The notes under the pieces were generated by a model, which was not told the origin of the DNA, ran no database searches, and saw only the letters and a list, made by a program, of their open reading frames with translations. Source: Bradyrhizobium sp. NDS-1 (GTDB taxonomy: Bacteria; Pseudomonadota; Alphaproteobacteria; Rhizobiales; Xanthobacteraceae). Taken from it: a stretch of 64,000 nt of DNA. Location: the NCBI RefSeq assembly GCF_032918005.1, contig NZ_CP136628.1:558001-622000 (forward strand). Direction: 5' to 3'. Positions 51,716-60,623 of the stretch are shown piece after piece. Position 1 is the stretch's first letter. Each line of letters starts with the position of its first letter. A program made the translations under genes and the position numbers.

Positions 51716-52651
51716 CTACTTCTCCACCGCTCGGCGCACCTGCTCGCCGATCTGCGACAGCACGAGTTGCGCCTGCGGCAGGATCGCGCCCATGGCGTGG
51801 AAATTGTGAACCATGCCGTCGTGGCAGACATGCTCGACGGCGACGCCTGCGGCGAGCAGCTTGCGGGCATAGGCATTGCCCTCGTCGCGCATCGGGTCGT
51901 ACTCGGCGGTGTGGATGATCGCGGTCGGCAGCCCTGTGAGCCGTGTGGCGCGCAAGGGGGAAACGCGGGGATCGGCCGTGTCGATGTCGTCGGGCAGATA
52001 GTCGGACAGATCGGCTTCGATCGTGACCCGATCGATCAGATGGCCTTCGGCGAATTCCTCGCGTGAGGGCGAGGTCTCCTCGAAGTCCAGCACCGGGCAG
52101 ATCAGGCATTGCGCGGCGATGGCAAGGCCCGCGGTCTGCGCCGCCTCCTGGCACACGATCGCAGCGAGCGTTGCACCGGCGGAATCGCCGCCGACCACCA
52201 GACGGTCTGCGTGGATACCGAGCGACGCGGCCTCGCGCGCGACCCATTCGGTGGCAGCGATCGCATCGTCGACGGCGGCAGGAAACCTGTGCTCGGGCGC
52301 GAGCCGGTAGTCGACCGAGACGAGGCGGCAACCGGTGGCATGCGCCAGCGCGGCCGCGATGCGATCATGCGTGGCGATGCTGCCAGCGACGAGGCCGCCG
52401 CCATGAAAGAACACGAAGCCGGGTGCAAGCTCGTCGGCATTTGCAGGCGTGTAGAGCCGATAGGGCAGTTCGCCGGCGCGGCCAGGCAGCTTGCCGTCGC
52501 GCGTCGTCACATCCGGCGCATCGGTGCGCGCGAACTGCATCAGCTTGGCCAGCGATTGCCGCCGCGCCTCTACGCTCGGCCGGTTTTTCGCCTGCGGCGC
52601 AGCCGCGGCCATCATGGTCAACAAGCGCTTTGCGAGCGGATCGAGCGGCAT
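51716..52651 (-). CDS. HSL-family alpha/beta-hydrolase esterase
   Basis: 311 residues from ATG 52651; the open frame continues far upstream as an antisense shadow of the aminotransferase gene. Hormone-sensitive-lipase group IV motifs: HGGG oxyanion in GFVFFHGGGLVAGSIATHD, nucleophile in VVGGDSAGATLAAIV (GDSAG), Asp in IIHTAEYDPMRDEGNAYARKL and His in HDGMVHNFHAMG. Substrates are usually short acyl esters. Cytoplasmic. Divergent from the aminotransferase gene. Confidence 0.93.
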   Translation of the reverse strand: MPLDPLAKRLLTMMAAAAPQAKNRPSVEARRQSLAKLMQFARTDAPDVTTRDGKLPGRAGELPYRLYTPANADELAPGFVFFHGGGLVAGSIATHDRIAAALAHATGCRLVSVDYRLAPEHRFPAAVDDAIAATEWVAREAASLGIHADRLVVGGDSAGATLAAIVCQEAAQTAGLAIAAQCLICPVLDFEETSPSREEFAEGHLIDRVTIEADLSDYLPDDIDTADPRVSPLRATRLTGLPTAIIHTAEYDPMRDEGNAYARKLLAAGVAVEHVCHDGMVHNFHAMGAILPQAQLVLSQIGEQVRRAVEK

Positions 52652-52783
52652 GGCGAACTCCGTATCATTGCCCGCATTATAGCCTGTTTGGCTTGTCTGC
52701 CTTCCAGCAGAGGGTGCTAACCAGGCAGCAAATCGTTTAGAAATTAGGACAATAGTGCCCGGATATTCCAAGGGAGGCCGGGT

Positions 52784-53671
52784 ATGGCCGAAATCAAGAA
52801 GCCGATCGAATATTCGCCGAGCTGGACCTTCTTCGAGGGTAAATGGCACGACGGCAACGTGCCGATCATGGGGCCGCGCACTCACGCCGCCTGGCTCGGC
52901 TCGGTGGTGTTCGACGGTGCCCGCGCGTTCGAAGGCGTCGCGCCCGATCTCGACCGTCACGTCGCGCGCGCCAATCAATCCGCGATCAGTTTTGGCCTGA
53001 AGCCGGTGGTCGATACCGGCACCTGGCTCGCGCTCGCAAGCGAAGGCATCGCACGCTTTGCGCCCAATGCCGAGCTCTATGTCCGTCCAATGTATTGGGC
53101 GCAGAACGGCTCGGGCGGCGGTGTGCTGTTCGACCCCGAGACCACCAGTTGGTGCCTGTGCATCTACGAGGCGCCGATGCCAAAGCCCGTCGGAAACGCC
53201 ATCACCCTGTCGCCGTTCCGCAGGCCCACCGCCGAATGCGCGCCGGTGGAGGCGAAGGCGGCCTGCCTCTATCCGAACAATTCGCGTGCGCTCGCGGAAG
53301 CCGCTTCCCGCGGCTTCCAGAACGCGTTGATGCTCGACATGCTCGGCAATGTCGCGGAGTTCGGCAATTCCAACGTGTTCATGGCCAGGGACGGCGTGGT
53401 GTTCACGCCGGTGCCCAACGGCACCTTCCTCAACGGCATCACGCGCCAGCGCGTCATGAACCTGCTCCGCGGCGACGGCGTCACCGTGGTCGAGAAGACG
53501 TTGCGCTATGCCGACTTCCTGGCCGCGGACGAGATCTTCTCCACCGGCAATTTCGCCAAGGTCGCGCCCGTCATCCGCATCGACGGGCGCGAGCTGAAGC
53601 CGGGCCCTTTCTACACCAAAGCGCGAAAGCTCTATTGGGACTTCGCGCATGCGGTAAAGCCGGCGGCTTAG
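52784..53671 (+). CDS. Branched-chain-amino-acid aminotransferase-like enzyme (class IV)
   Basis: 295 residues, GGGAGG before the ATG. Fold-type IV PLP pattern: YSPSWTFFEGKWHDGNVPIMGPRTHAAWLGSVVFDGARAFEG, the PLP lysine in CAPVEAKAACLYPNNSRALAEA, and FQNALMLDMLGNVAEFGNSNVFMARDGVVFTPVPNGTFLNGITRQRVMNLLRGDGVTVVE. The YPNN in place of the usual 'YxNS/ANY' is a variant seen in alphaproteobacterial BCAT-like proteins. It could act on branched-chain or other amino acids; specificity is not certain. Confidence 0.9.
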   Translation: MAEIKKPIEYSPSWTFFEGKWHDGNVPIMGPRTHAAWLGSVVFDGARAFEGVAPDLDRHVARANQSAISFGLKPVVDTGTWLALASEGIARFAPNAELYVRPMYWAQNGSGGGVLFDPETTSWCLCIYEAPMPKPVGNAITLSPFRRPTAECAPVEAKAACLYPNNSRALAEAASRGFQNALMLDMLGNVAEFGNSNVFMARDGVVFTPVPNGTFLNGITRQRVMNLLRGDGVTVVEKTLRYADFLAADEIFSTGNFAKVAPVIRIDGRELKPGPFYTKARKLYWDFAHAVKPAA

Positions 53672-53698
53672 GCTCGCATGCGCGCCACGGACTCCGCT

Positions 53699-53801
53699 GT
53701 CATCGTCCGCGAAGGCGGACGATCCAGCATTCCAGAGGCGGGAGTGATTGACCCGATGGGCCGCGGTGTATTGGATGCCCTGCCAGCCCGGGGCATGACA
53801 C
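53699..53801. repeat. Bradyrhizobium-type intergenic repeat
   Basis: GTCATCGTCCGCGAAGGCGGACGATCCAG... to ...AGCCCGGGGCATGACACCGAC. It contains a TCGTCCGC-GAAG-GCGGACGA hairpin and lies between convergent genes. This short non-coding element type recurs in Bradyrhizobium genomes as far as I know. Confidence 0.55.
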
Positions 53802-53808
53802 CGACTTC

Positions 53809-54426
53809 CTAGCCCCGTCGCTCAAACCGGCTGAACTGAAACGCCTGCGTCGAATTCCACGGCGTATGATGCGTCTCGCCGCGCGTCTCCAGTAGCTCGA
53901 ACTCCGGCCCCAGCTCTGCTGCAAGGCTGGCGCTGTCATGGCGCTGCACCGGCAGGCCGCTACATTTCTCCGGACCATCGGGCGCAAACGTCGCGATGAT
54001 GACGTGGCCGCCGGGCGCGATAGCAGACCGCAGGCGCTCGACGTAAGCAGCTCTGTCGCGGGAATCGGTCAGGAAGTGAAACGCCGCGCGATCGTGCCAT
54101 ACATCGTAGATCCTCGCCGGCCGCCATGTCGTGGCGTCGGCAACGATCCAGTCGACCATTGACGCGGCTCCGCCTATCCGCTTCTTCGCCGCGTCAAGCG
54201 CGTTGGCAGAAAGATCCAGCACGGCGACGTTGCGATATCCGTCCTGCAACAACGCGTCGACCAGCCGCGAAGCGCCGCCGCCGATATCGATGATGGCGGC
54301 CTCGCGATCGGATTTGGCGGCCCTGATCATCGCGAGCGAGGTAGAGGGGCTATCCTGGAACCAGCTGACCTCGGCCTCGCCCTTGCTGGCGTAGACCGTG
54401 TCCCAATGAGAGCTTCGGTCGGACAT
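53809..54426 (-). CDS. Class I SAM-dependent methyltransferase
   Basis: 205 residues. SAM-binding motif I IIDIGGGASRLVDALLQDGYRNVAVLDLS, followed by ALDAAKKRIG, VDWIVADATTWRPARIYDVWHDRAAFHFLTD and APGGHVIIATFAPDGPEKCSGLPVQRH. The 'WHDRAAFHFLTD...YVERLRSALKPGG' arrangement is typical of thiopurine- or thiol-methyltransferase-like bacterial proteins. The target is unknown. It lies immediately 5' to phaR on the same strand region but in a separate unit. Confidence 0.88.
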   Translation of the reverse strand: MSDRSSHWDTVYASKGEAEVSWFQDSPSTSLAMIRAAKSDREAAIIDIGGGASRLVDALLQDGYRNVAVLDLSANALDAAKKRIGGAASMVDWIVADATTWRPARIYDVWHDRAAFHFLTDSRDRAAYVERLRSAIAPGGHVIIATFAPDGPEKCSGLPVQRHDSASLAAELGPEFELLETRGETHHTPWNSTQAFQFSRFERRG

Positions 54427-54468
54427 CTCGTATCCTCCGGCTCATTCGCGTGCCGGGAGAAGGAAGAT

Positions 54469-55059
54469 CTACTCTTCCTTCTTCGACATCCGCTCCAGGC
54501 GTTCCTGCATTTCCTTCATCTGCTGGCGCAGATCGTCGATGTTGCTGTCCTTTGGCGCCTCTGCATTCGTATCCGGCTCGGGCTCAGCGCTTGTCGCCGG
54601 GCGCGGTGGGACGAAGGGCTTGAACATGGAGAAAGTCTGCTGAAACAGTTCCATGTTGCGGCGGACCTGTTCCTCCAAGGGAGCAAAAGGAGTGCCGGAC
54701 AGGCTATTGGCGATCTGCTTGCGGAACTTCTCTTGCTCCTGGGTCAGGGTCGCGATCGACTGCTCCAGATATTTCGGAACCACCATCTGCATGCTGTCGC
54801 CGTAGAAACGAATGAGCTGGCGCAGGAAGGTGGTCGGCAGCAGGTTCTGGCCCGCCTTGTTCTCCTGCTCGAAGATGATCTGGGCGAGCACGGAGCGGGT
54901 GATGTCGTCGCCGGTCTTGGCGTCATAGACCAGGAAATCTTCGCCATCCTTGACCATCGCGGCGAGGTCTTCCAGCGTCACATAGGTACTCGTTCCGGTG
55001 TTATAGAGCCGGCGGTTCGCGTATTTCTTGATGGTGGTGGGTTGGTCTGATTTCGCCAT
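54469..55059 (-). CDS. phaR: Polyhydroxyalkanoate synthesis repressor PhaR
   Basis: 196 residues. PHB/PHA_accumulation regulator DNA-binding domain at the start (IKKYANRRLYNTGTSTYVTLEDLAAMVKDGEDFLVYDAKTGDDITRSVLAQIIFEQE), then the accumulation-regulator repeat (LPTTFLRQLIRFYGDSMQMVVPKYLEQSIATLTQEQEKFRKQI) and an acidic, helical C-terminus (DDLRQQMKEMQERLERMSKKEE). PhaR represses phasin and PHB genes and is released by binding PHB granules. It is divergent from phaA with a 316-nt spacer. Confidence 0.95.
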   Translation of the reverse strand: MAKSDQPTTIKKYANRRLYNTGTSTYVTLEDLAAMVKDGEDFLVYDAKTGDDITRSVLAQIIFEQENKAGQNLLPTTFLRQLIRFYGDSMQMVVPKYLEQSIATLTQEQEKFRKQIANSLSGTPFAPLEEQVRRNMELFQQTFSMFKPFVPPRPATSAEPEPDTNAEAPKDSNIDDLRQQMKEMQERLERMSKKEE

Positions 55060-55375
55060 GGGCTCTCACTTGCAAGCGCGGAGAACGGGAACCCGGCGGG
55101 CGATGCCGCAGGGCGGGAAGAGTACGCAACGCAACAAAATAAGCATTTTCAAAGGGGTCACGCTACCGTTTTGTGCGGCACGGTTAATCGCGGAGCAAAA
55201 TCTTGCTTGCGAAAGCGCCAAGAACGCTATTTTGAATGCGCTGCGGCATGAATTCGGTCACCGGCCGATTGACATGCCTCAACGACGTTAACAGGATGGC
55301 TGACGAGACTGGCGAGCCGTTTTCTCAAAGCCCCGCCTGCCCCCTTTAAAAAACCTCAAGCCTCAGGAGATGCCC

Positions 55376-56554
55376 ATGTCAGACGATGTCGTCATCGTCA
55401 GCGCCGCCCGCACCCCGGTCGGAAGCTTCAACGGAGCGTTCGCGACCCTTCCCGCCCACGATCTCGGCGCCATCGCCATCAAGGCCGCGCTGGAGCGCGG
55501 TGGCATCGAGCCCGGCCGGGTCTCGGAAGTCATCATGGGGCAGATCCTGACCGCCGCCCAGGGTCAGAACCCCGCCCGCCAGGCCTCGATCGGCGCCGGT
55601 ATCCCGGTGGAGAGCCCGGCCTGGGGCGTGAACCAGCTTTGCGGCTCGGGCCTGCGGACGGTCGCACTCGGCTACCAGGCGCTGCTCAACGGCGATTCCG
55701 AAATCGTGGTTGCCGGCGGCCAGGAATCCATGAGCATGGCCCCGCACGCCCAATATCTGCGTGGTGGCGTCAAGATGGGCCCCGTCGAGTTCGTCGACAC
55801 GATGATCAAGGACGGTCTGTGGGATGCCTTCAACGGCTACCACATGGGCAACACCGCCGAGAACGTCGCGCGCCAGTGGCAGATCACCCGCGCTCAACAG
55901 GACGAGTTCGCGGTCGCCTCGCAGCAGAAGGCCGAGGCGGCGCAGAAGGCCGGTAAGTTCAACGACGAGATCGTCCCCGTCACCATCAAGACCCGCAAAG
56001 GTGACGTCGTCGTCAGCGCCGACGAATATCCGCGTCACGGCGCAACGCTCGACGCGATGGCCAAGCTCAAGCCGGCCTTCGAGAAGGAAGGCACGGTCAC
56101 CGCGGGCTCTGCCTCCGGCATCAATGACGGCGCTGCCGCGGTGGTGCTGATGACCGCCAAGCAGGCGGCCAAGGAAGGCAAGAAGCCGCTCGCGCGAATC
56201 GTCTCCTGGGCACAGGCCGGCGTCGATCCGAAGATCATGGGCTCGGGGCCGATCCCGGCCTCGCGCGCTGCGCTGAAGAAGGCCGGCTGGAATGTCGGCG
56301 ATCTCGACTTGATCGAGGCCAACGAAGCCTTCGCGGCGCAGGCCTGCGCGGTCAACAAGGACCTCGGCTGGGACACCTCCAAGGTCAACGTCAATGGCGG
56401 CGCGATCGCGATCGGCCATCCGGTCGGCGCGTCCGGCGCCCGCGTGCTGGTGACGCTGCTGCACGAAATGCAGAAGCGCGATTCGAAGAAGGGCCTTGCC
56501 ACGCTGTGCATCGGCGGCGGCATGGGTATCGCGATGTGTATCGCGCGCGACTGA
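55376..56554 (+). CDS. phaA: Acetyl-CoA C-acetyltransferase (beta-ketothiolase)
   Basis: 392 residues from ATG 55376 (AGGAG 7 nt upstream; an ATG two codons earlier is too close). Thiolase residues: acyl-Cys89 in [12 protein letters not shown], His348 in [17 protein letters not shown] and Cys378 in [14 protein letters not shown], exactly the positions of the Zoogloea enzyme. It condenses two acetyl-CoA to acetoacetyl-CoA for PHB synthesis or the ethylmalonyl-CoA route. It is followed by phaB after an intervening terminator, so phaB has its own promoter. Confidence 0.95.
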   Translation: MSDDVVIVSAARTPVGSFNGAFATLPAHDLGAIAIKAALERGGIEPGRVSEVIMGQILTAAQGQNPARQASIGAGIPVESPAWGVNQLCGSGLRTVALGYQALLNGDSEIVVAGGQESMSMAPHAQYLRGGVKMGPVEFVDTMIKDGLWDAFNGYHMGNTAENVARQWQITRAQQDEFAVASQQKAEAAQKAGKFNDEIVPVTIKTRKGDVVVSADEYPRHGATLDAMAKLKPAFEKEGTVTAGSASGINDGAAAVVLMTAKQAAKEGKKPLARIVSWAQAGVDPKIMGSGPIPASRAALKKAGWNVGDLDLIEANEAFAAQACAVNKDLGWDTSKVNVNGGAIAIGHPVGASGARVLVTLLHEMQKRDSKKGLATLCIGGGMGIAMCIARD

Positions 56555-56639
56555 CGATAGCTGACGTGCAGCTTACGCGCGGTGTGCGCGTGCGCTGCAC
56601 ACGTCAGTGAGTGCGTTGCACGCGACTAAAAAGGCAGCG

Positions 56640-56665
56640 GTTGCGAATCAAATATTCTTCGCAAC
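56640..56665. promoter_or_regulatory. GTTGCGAA-N10-TTCGCAAC inverted repeat (candidate PhaR site)
   Basis: A perfect 8-bp inverted repeat with a 10-nt AT-rich centre between phaA and phaB, in a TGC-rich stretch (GTGCGTTGCACG lies just upstream at about 56611-56622). PhaR proteins are known to bind TGC-rich repeats. It could alternatively be a processing hairpin. Confidence 0.35.
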
Positions 56666-56688
56666 TGCGCAAGCCTCGACTAAAGAGA

Positions 56689-56715
56689 AACGCCCGGCTC
56701 AACGCCGGGCGTTTT
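56689..56715 (+). terminator. Intrinsic terminator between phaA and phaB
   Basis: Perfect 10-bp stem AACGCCCGGC / GCCGGGCGTT, 5-nt loop, followed by a short T run (TTTTG). Both strands could use it; it separates phaA from phaB. Confidence 0.8.
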
Positions 56716-56805
56716 GTTCTTGATGTCCGTCAAACCAGCCGCATAATCCGCAGTTAAAAGCGATCACGTCAGAAACGTCCGAAAAGTCCAAGGGAAGGAT
56801 AAGAT

Positions 56806-57531
56806 ATGGCACGTGTTGCATTGGTCACGGGTGGTACGCGGGGCATCGGTGCTGCGATCAGCAAGGCACTGAAGGCGGCCGGCTACAAGGTTGCGGCGAG
56901 CTATGCCGGCAACGACGCGGCGGCGGAGAAGTTCAAGGCCGAGACCGGCATTGCCGTCTACAAATGGGACGTCAGCAATTTCGACGCCTGCGCGGAAGGT
57001 GTGAAGAAGGTCGAGGCCGATCTCGGGCCGATCGAGGTGCTCGTCAATAATGCCGGCATCACCCGCGACACCGCCTTCCACAAGATGACGCTCGAGCAGT
57101 GGAACGCCGTCATCAACACCAATCTCGGCTCGCTCTTCAACATGACGCGCCAGGTCATCGAGGGCATGCGTTCACGCAAGTTCGGCCGCATCATCTCGAT
57201 CTCGTCGATCAACGGCCAGAAGGGGCAGTTCGGTCAGGTCAACTATTCCGCGGCGAAGGCCGGGGACATCGGCTTCACCAAGGCGCTCGCGCTGGAGAAT
57301 GCCAAGGGCGGCATCACCGTGAATGCGATCTGCCCCGGCTACATCAACACGGAAATGGTGCAGGCCGTGCCGAAGGACGTTCTGGAGAAGAACGTGATCC
57401 CGCAGATCCCGGTCAACCGGCTCGGCGAGCCCGAAGAGATTGCGCGCGCCGTCGTGTTCCTCGCGGCCGACGAGGCCGGCTTCGTCACGGGCTCGACCAT
57501 GACCATCAACGGCGGCCAATATCAGGCCTGA
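56806..57531 (+). CDS. phaB: Acetoacetyl-CoA reductase
   Basis: 241 residues, the standard PhaB length. SDR signatures: NADPH loop VALVTGGTRGIGAAISKAL, NNAG in VLVNNAGITRDTAF, catalytic Ser-Tyr-Lys in RIISISSINGQKGQFGQVNYSAAKAGDIGF, and NGQKGQFGQ plus 'VNRLGEPEEIARAVVFLAADEAGFVTGSTMTINGGQY' of PhaB. It reduces acetoacetyl-CoA to (R)-3-hydroxybutyryl-CoA with NADPH for PHB. AAGGAAGGATAAG precedes the ATG. PHB synthase (phaC) is not in the window. Confidence 0.95.
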   Translation: MARVALVTGGTRGIGAAISKALKAAGYKVAASYAGNDAAAEKFKAETGIAVYKWDVSNFDACAEGVKKVEADLGPIEVLVNNAGITRDTAFHKMTLEQWNAVINTNLGSLFNMTRQVIEGMRSRKFGRIISISSINGQKGQFGQVNYSAAKAGDIGFTKALALENAKGGITVNAICPGYINTEMVQAVPKDVLEKNVIPQIPVNRLGEPEEIARAVVFLAADEAGFVTGSTMTINGGQYQA

Positions 57532-57598
57532 GATAACGCCGGGCCCCAAGCCAAAAGCCTGTAGCTTCAGGCGCGACAAGGCGATAGTGAAGACGAAA

Positions 57599-57621
57599 AT
57601 GCCCGGCCTCGTGCCGGGCAT
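57599..57621. terminator. Hairpin after phaB
   Basis: ATGCCCGGC / GCCGGGCAT, 9-bp stem with a 5-nt loop. The T-run lies on the reverse strand side (ATTTTCG), so it looks like a terminator for leftward transcription, though it sits just after phaB. Confidence 0.45.
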
Positions 57622-57644
57622 CATCGTCCTCGGGCCTTTGATTG

Positions 57645-58514
57645 ATGACCCCGCGCACAGCCACGCTGATCGGATTGACCGCGATCCTGATGTGGTCGCT
57701 GCTGTCAGTAATGACGGTGGCGACCGGAAAGATCCCGGCGTTCCAGCTCGCCGCGATGACCTTCGCGATCGGCGGGCTCGTCGGTCTGCTCACCTGGATC
57801 GGCCGCGGCGAAGCGGCGAAAAGCCTGCGCCAGCCGCTCGTCGTCTGGGCCGTCGGCGTCGGCGGCCTGTTCGGCTATCACGCGCTCTATTTCCTGGCGC
57901 TTCGCTTTGCGCCGCCGGCCGAGGCCGGCCTGCTGAATTATCTCTGGCCGCTCCTGATCGTACTGTTCTCGTCGTTCCTGCCGGGTGAACGGCTCGCGCT
58001 GCATCACATCGTCGGCGCGGTGCTCGGCCTCGTCGGCACTGTGCTGCTGTTTGCCGGCAACACCAGCGGCTTTGAGCCGGGCCAGGTGCCGGGGCTGGTC
58101 GCGGCCTTCATCGCCGCCTTCGTCTGGGCAATCTATTCGGTGTCGTCGCGGCGCTTGAAGGCCGTGCCGACCGATGCGGTCGCCGGCTTCTGTCTCGCTA
58201 CGGCGGTGCTCGCCGCGTTGATGCACGCAGCGCTCGAAACCACGGTGTGGCCGGAGACGAGCTTGCAATGGCTCTCCGTGATCGCGCTGGGCATCGGCCC
58301 CGTCGGTGCTGCGTTCTACGCCTGGGACATCGGCATGAAGCGTGGCGACATCCGCGTGCTCGGCGCCGCGTCCTACGCGACGCCGCTGCTCTCGACCGGA
58401 TTCCTCATCGCGGCCGGCTTCGCCAAGGCCAGCGCCAACATCGCGATTGCCGCGATCCTGATCGCCGGCGGCGGCTTGATTGCCGCAAAGGACATGGTGT
58501 TGCGGAAGCGATGA
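57645..58514 (+). CDS. DMT-superfamily exporter (EamA domains, YddG-like)
   Basis: 289 residues from ATG 57645 (a TTG codon precedes it). Ten hydrophobic spans in two EamA repeats: ATLIGLTAILMWSLLSVMTVATGKIPAFQLAAMTFAIGGLVGLLTWIG, then LLNYLWPLLIVLFSSFLPGERL (the conserved NYLWPL signature), and in the second half FVWAIYSVSSRR and GIGPVGAAFYAWDIGMKRGDIRVLGAASYATPLLST. These features mark the YddG/aromatic-amino-acid-exporter type. Substrate not certain. Confidence 0.88.
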   Translation: MTPRTATLIGLTAILMWSLLSVMTVATGKIPAFQLAAMTFAIGGLVGLLTWIGRGEAAKSLRQPLVVWAVGVGGLFGYHALYFLALRFAPPAEAGLLNYLWPLLIVLFSSFLPGERLALHHIVGAVLGLVGTVLLFAGNTSGFEPGQVPGLVAAFIAAFVWAIYSVSSRRLKAVPTDAVAGFCLATAVLAALMHAALETTVWPETSLQWLSVIALGIGPVGAAFYAWDIGMKRGDIRVLGAASYATPLLSTGFLIAAGFAKASANIAIAAILIAGGGLIAAKDMVLRKR

Positions 58515-58517
58515 TCG

Positions 58518-59201
58518 TCATTCCGAAGGTCGCCAGCCCGGCGGGCGATACTTCGCTTCCGGAATCTGCCCGAGCTCGGAGCGCTGCAGGCGCCGTGGCG
58601 TCGTGCCGTAGAACTCCTGGAAGCTCATGATCAGCGGACGCCATTTGTCGGGATCGATGCGGTTCTTGGCGCCGTCCATCATGATGCCGGGGTGTGCATG
58701 CACGCGCGTGATGCGGACCTCGATCGCGGCGAGATGGCCGCGAAAGCTGTCGTCGTCGTGCGCCATCTCGTGCACATGCGCGACCTTGGCTTCCATCTGC
58801 ACCGGACATTCGGCGGCACGCGGCGCGACGATTGTCTCGCCCCGCAGCGCCGTCAATCCGCTGAGGCCGAACTTGTCCTTTTCGTGCCGATAGCCGCGAT
58901 AGAGCTTGCTGGGCGGCACCGGATCGGAGCCTGTGGTGCGGGCGAGACGGTCGACCGCGGCCACGAGGCCGGAGGACGGCAGATTGAGTGCGCATTCGCC
59001 GGTGCGAATCATGTTCTCGGTGGTCTTGGAATTGCGCGCGAGCCCGAGCATGCAGCGCCATCCCACCCACCATGCCGACGACATCGGTGCAAGATTGTAG
59101 GAGCCGTCCTCGTTGGTTGATCCGATCAGGACGACGGGTGTGCCGAAATAGAGGATTGCCGGATCGATCTGAATGATCGGGTGATCGAAGGTACCATGCA
59201 T
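58518..59201 (-). CDS. Flavin reductase-like domain protein
   Basis: 227 residues from ATG 59201 (CAGGAG 7 nt upstream; the frame stays open to 59468). Flavin_Reduct fold: LYFGTPVVLIGSTNEDGSYNLAPMSSAWWVGWRCMLGLARNSKTTENMIRTGECALNLPS, then VRITRVHAHPGIMMDGAKNRIDPDKWRPLIMSFQEFYG. It binds FMN and probably acts as an NADH-flavin reductase or flavoredoxin; the 'STxxxDGxxNLAPMSS' motif is diagnostic. No monooxygenase partner adjoins. Confidence 0.9.
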   Translation of the reverse strand: MHGTFDHPIIQIDPAILYFGTPVVLIGSTNEDGSYNLAPMSSAWWVGWRCMLGLARNSKTTENMIRTGECALNLPSSGLVAAVDRLARTTGSDPVPPSKLYRGYRHEKDKFGLSGLTALRGETIVAPRAAECPVQMEAKVAHVHEMAHDDDSFRGHLAAIEVRITRVHAHPGIMMDGAKNRIDPDKWRPLIMSFQEFYGTTPRRLQRSELGQIPEAKYRPPGWRPSE

Positions 59202-59274
59202 CGCTCGCTCCTGTTCTGGGAGCGCCGTCCTACGATGTGTGGGGTCGCGATCCCACCCGATTCCGGATCGCGGG

Positions 59275-59697
59275 TTACGGTTCCCAGCCCTTTGGCGCGA
59301 GCTCGAACTTCGCGAATTCGAACGCAGGCGCCACGGTGCAGCCGACCAGGGTCCATTCGCCCGTCGTCTCCGCCATCTGCCAGGCATTCGCCGGCACGAT
59401 CGCCTGCGGGCGCTCTCCACTCGCGAGGTCCGTACCGAGCTGCACCTCATGCTGCGAGCAACCGTCATGGGCGATGCGCAGCGTCAGCGGACTGCCGGCG
59501 TAATAATGCCAGGTCTCGACCGCGTCGACGCGATGCCAGTGCGAACGCTCGCCGCTCGCGAGCAGGAAATAGATCGAGGTCGAACGCGAGCGGCCGTTGG
59601 CGTCGATCGCCTGGTCGCGGAACGTCTCGCGGTAATGCCCGCCTTCGGGATGCGGGCGGAGCTCGAGGCGCGCGATGATCTCGGCTGCGGTCGGCAT
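59275..59697 (-). CDS. DUF985 cupin protein
   Basis: 140 residues of DUF985: LELRPHPEGGHYRETFRD, STSIYFLLASGERSHWHRVDAVETWHYYAGSPLTLRIAHDG, GERPQAIVPANAWQMAETTGEWTLVGCTVAPAFEFAKFELA. The cupin metal or ligand residues (His/Glu in PEGGHYRE, W-H-x-V-D-A-x-E-T-W) are intact. Family function is unclear, possibly sugar epimerase-like or ligand binding. It sits between the flavin reductase and gloB genes on the same strand. Confidence 0.9.
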   Translation of the reverse strand: MPTAAEIIARLELRPHPEGGHYRETFRDQAIDANGRSRSTSIYFLLASGERSHWHRVDAVETWHYYAGSPLTLRIAHDGCSQHEVQLGTDLASGERPQAIVPANAWQMAETTGEWTLVGCTVAPAFEFAKFELAPKGWEP

Positions 59698-59748
59698 CGG
59701 TCCAGTCAGGACTTTCTTCTGCAGAACTTGCTCTTCAGGACTGGTGCT

Positions 59749-60516
59749 TCAAGATTTGTTCTTGCGCTCGCGCAGCTCGCCGAACACCGCGGCGGCATCC
59801 GCGCCCTTCATGTGCAGCTTGGCTGCGACCGACGGTTCGTCAGCGCGCAGGAACACGTTGGCCCGCTTCTCCTCGCCAAGCAATGTCGGAATGGTCGGTT
59901 TGTTCTCGGCCCGGAGTTTCGCCACCTCCGCCGCGCGCGCCTGCAGCGCCGCATTGTCGGGATCGACGGTGAGCGCGAACTTGACGTTGGAGGCCGTGTA
60001 TTCGTGTCCGCAATAGAGCTTGAAGTCGTCGGGCAGGGCACGCAGCTTCAGAAGCGAATCCCACATCATCGGGTAGGTGCCCTCGAACACGCGGCCGCAG
60101 CCGATCGAGAACAGCGTGTCGGCGGCGAAGACCGTCTTCTCCGTGTCGAACACGTAGGAGATGTGGTCGAGCGTGTGGCCGGGCGTCTCGATCACGCGCG
60201 CCAGCAGATTGCCGATCTTGACCACGTCGGCATTGGCGACGCGCAGATCGACGTCCGCGATCGCCGTGGTCTTGTCGTGCGGCGCGACGACGCGGCAATT
60301 GTATTTGCCCTTGAGCTCGGCAACGCCGCCGACATGATCGCCGTGATGATGGGTGATCAGGATGTCGGTGAGCTGCCAGCCTTCGCGGTCCAGCGCCTTC
60401 AGGATGGGGCCGGCCTCCGGCGCATCGATCGACGCCGTCGCCTTGGTTTCCACATCGTGGATCAGATAACCGAAATTGTCGTTTAAACAGGTGAAAGTAC
60501 GAATTTCGGCGGCCAT
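59749..60516 (-). CDS. gloB: Hydroxyacylglutathione hydrolase (glyoxalase II)
   Basis: 255 residues from ATG 60516 (GGAGATGAC upstream). Metallo-beta-lactamase fold with the binuclear metal motif THHHGDHVGGVAELK, GHTLDHISYVF, GCGRVFEGTYPMMW and CGHEYTASNVKFAL. It hydrolyses S-lactoylglutathione to lactate and glutathione, the second step of methylglyoxal detoxification. Divergent from the methyltransferase gene at 60624 by 107 nt. Confidence 0.94.
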   Translation of the reverse strand: MAAEIRTFTCLNDNFGYLIHDVETKATASIDAPEAGPILKALDREGWQLTDILITHHHGDHVGGVAELKGKYNCRVVAPHDKTTAIADVDLRVANADVVKIGNLLARVIETPGHTLDHISYVFDTEKTVFAADTLFSIGCGRVFEGTYPMMWDSLLKLRALPDDFKLYCGHEYTASNVKFALTVDPDNAALQARAAEVAKLRAENKPTIPTLLGEEKRANVFLRADEPSVAAKLHMKGADAAAVFGELRERKNKS

Positions 60517-60623
60517 GTCATCTCCATCGCGCTCAGCCCGCCAGACAAATATGGCGTTAACGTTGCGCAGGCAATGCAATATTCCGCGCGCGGCGCCGGC
60601 CTTGCGCATGTTACATTGCGGTC

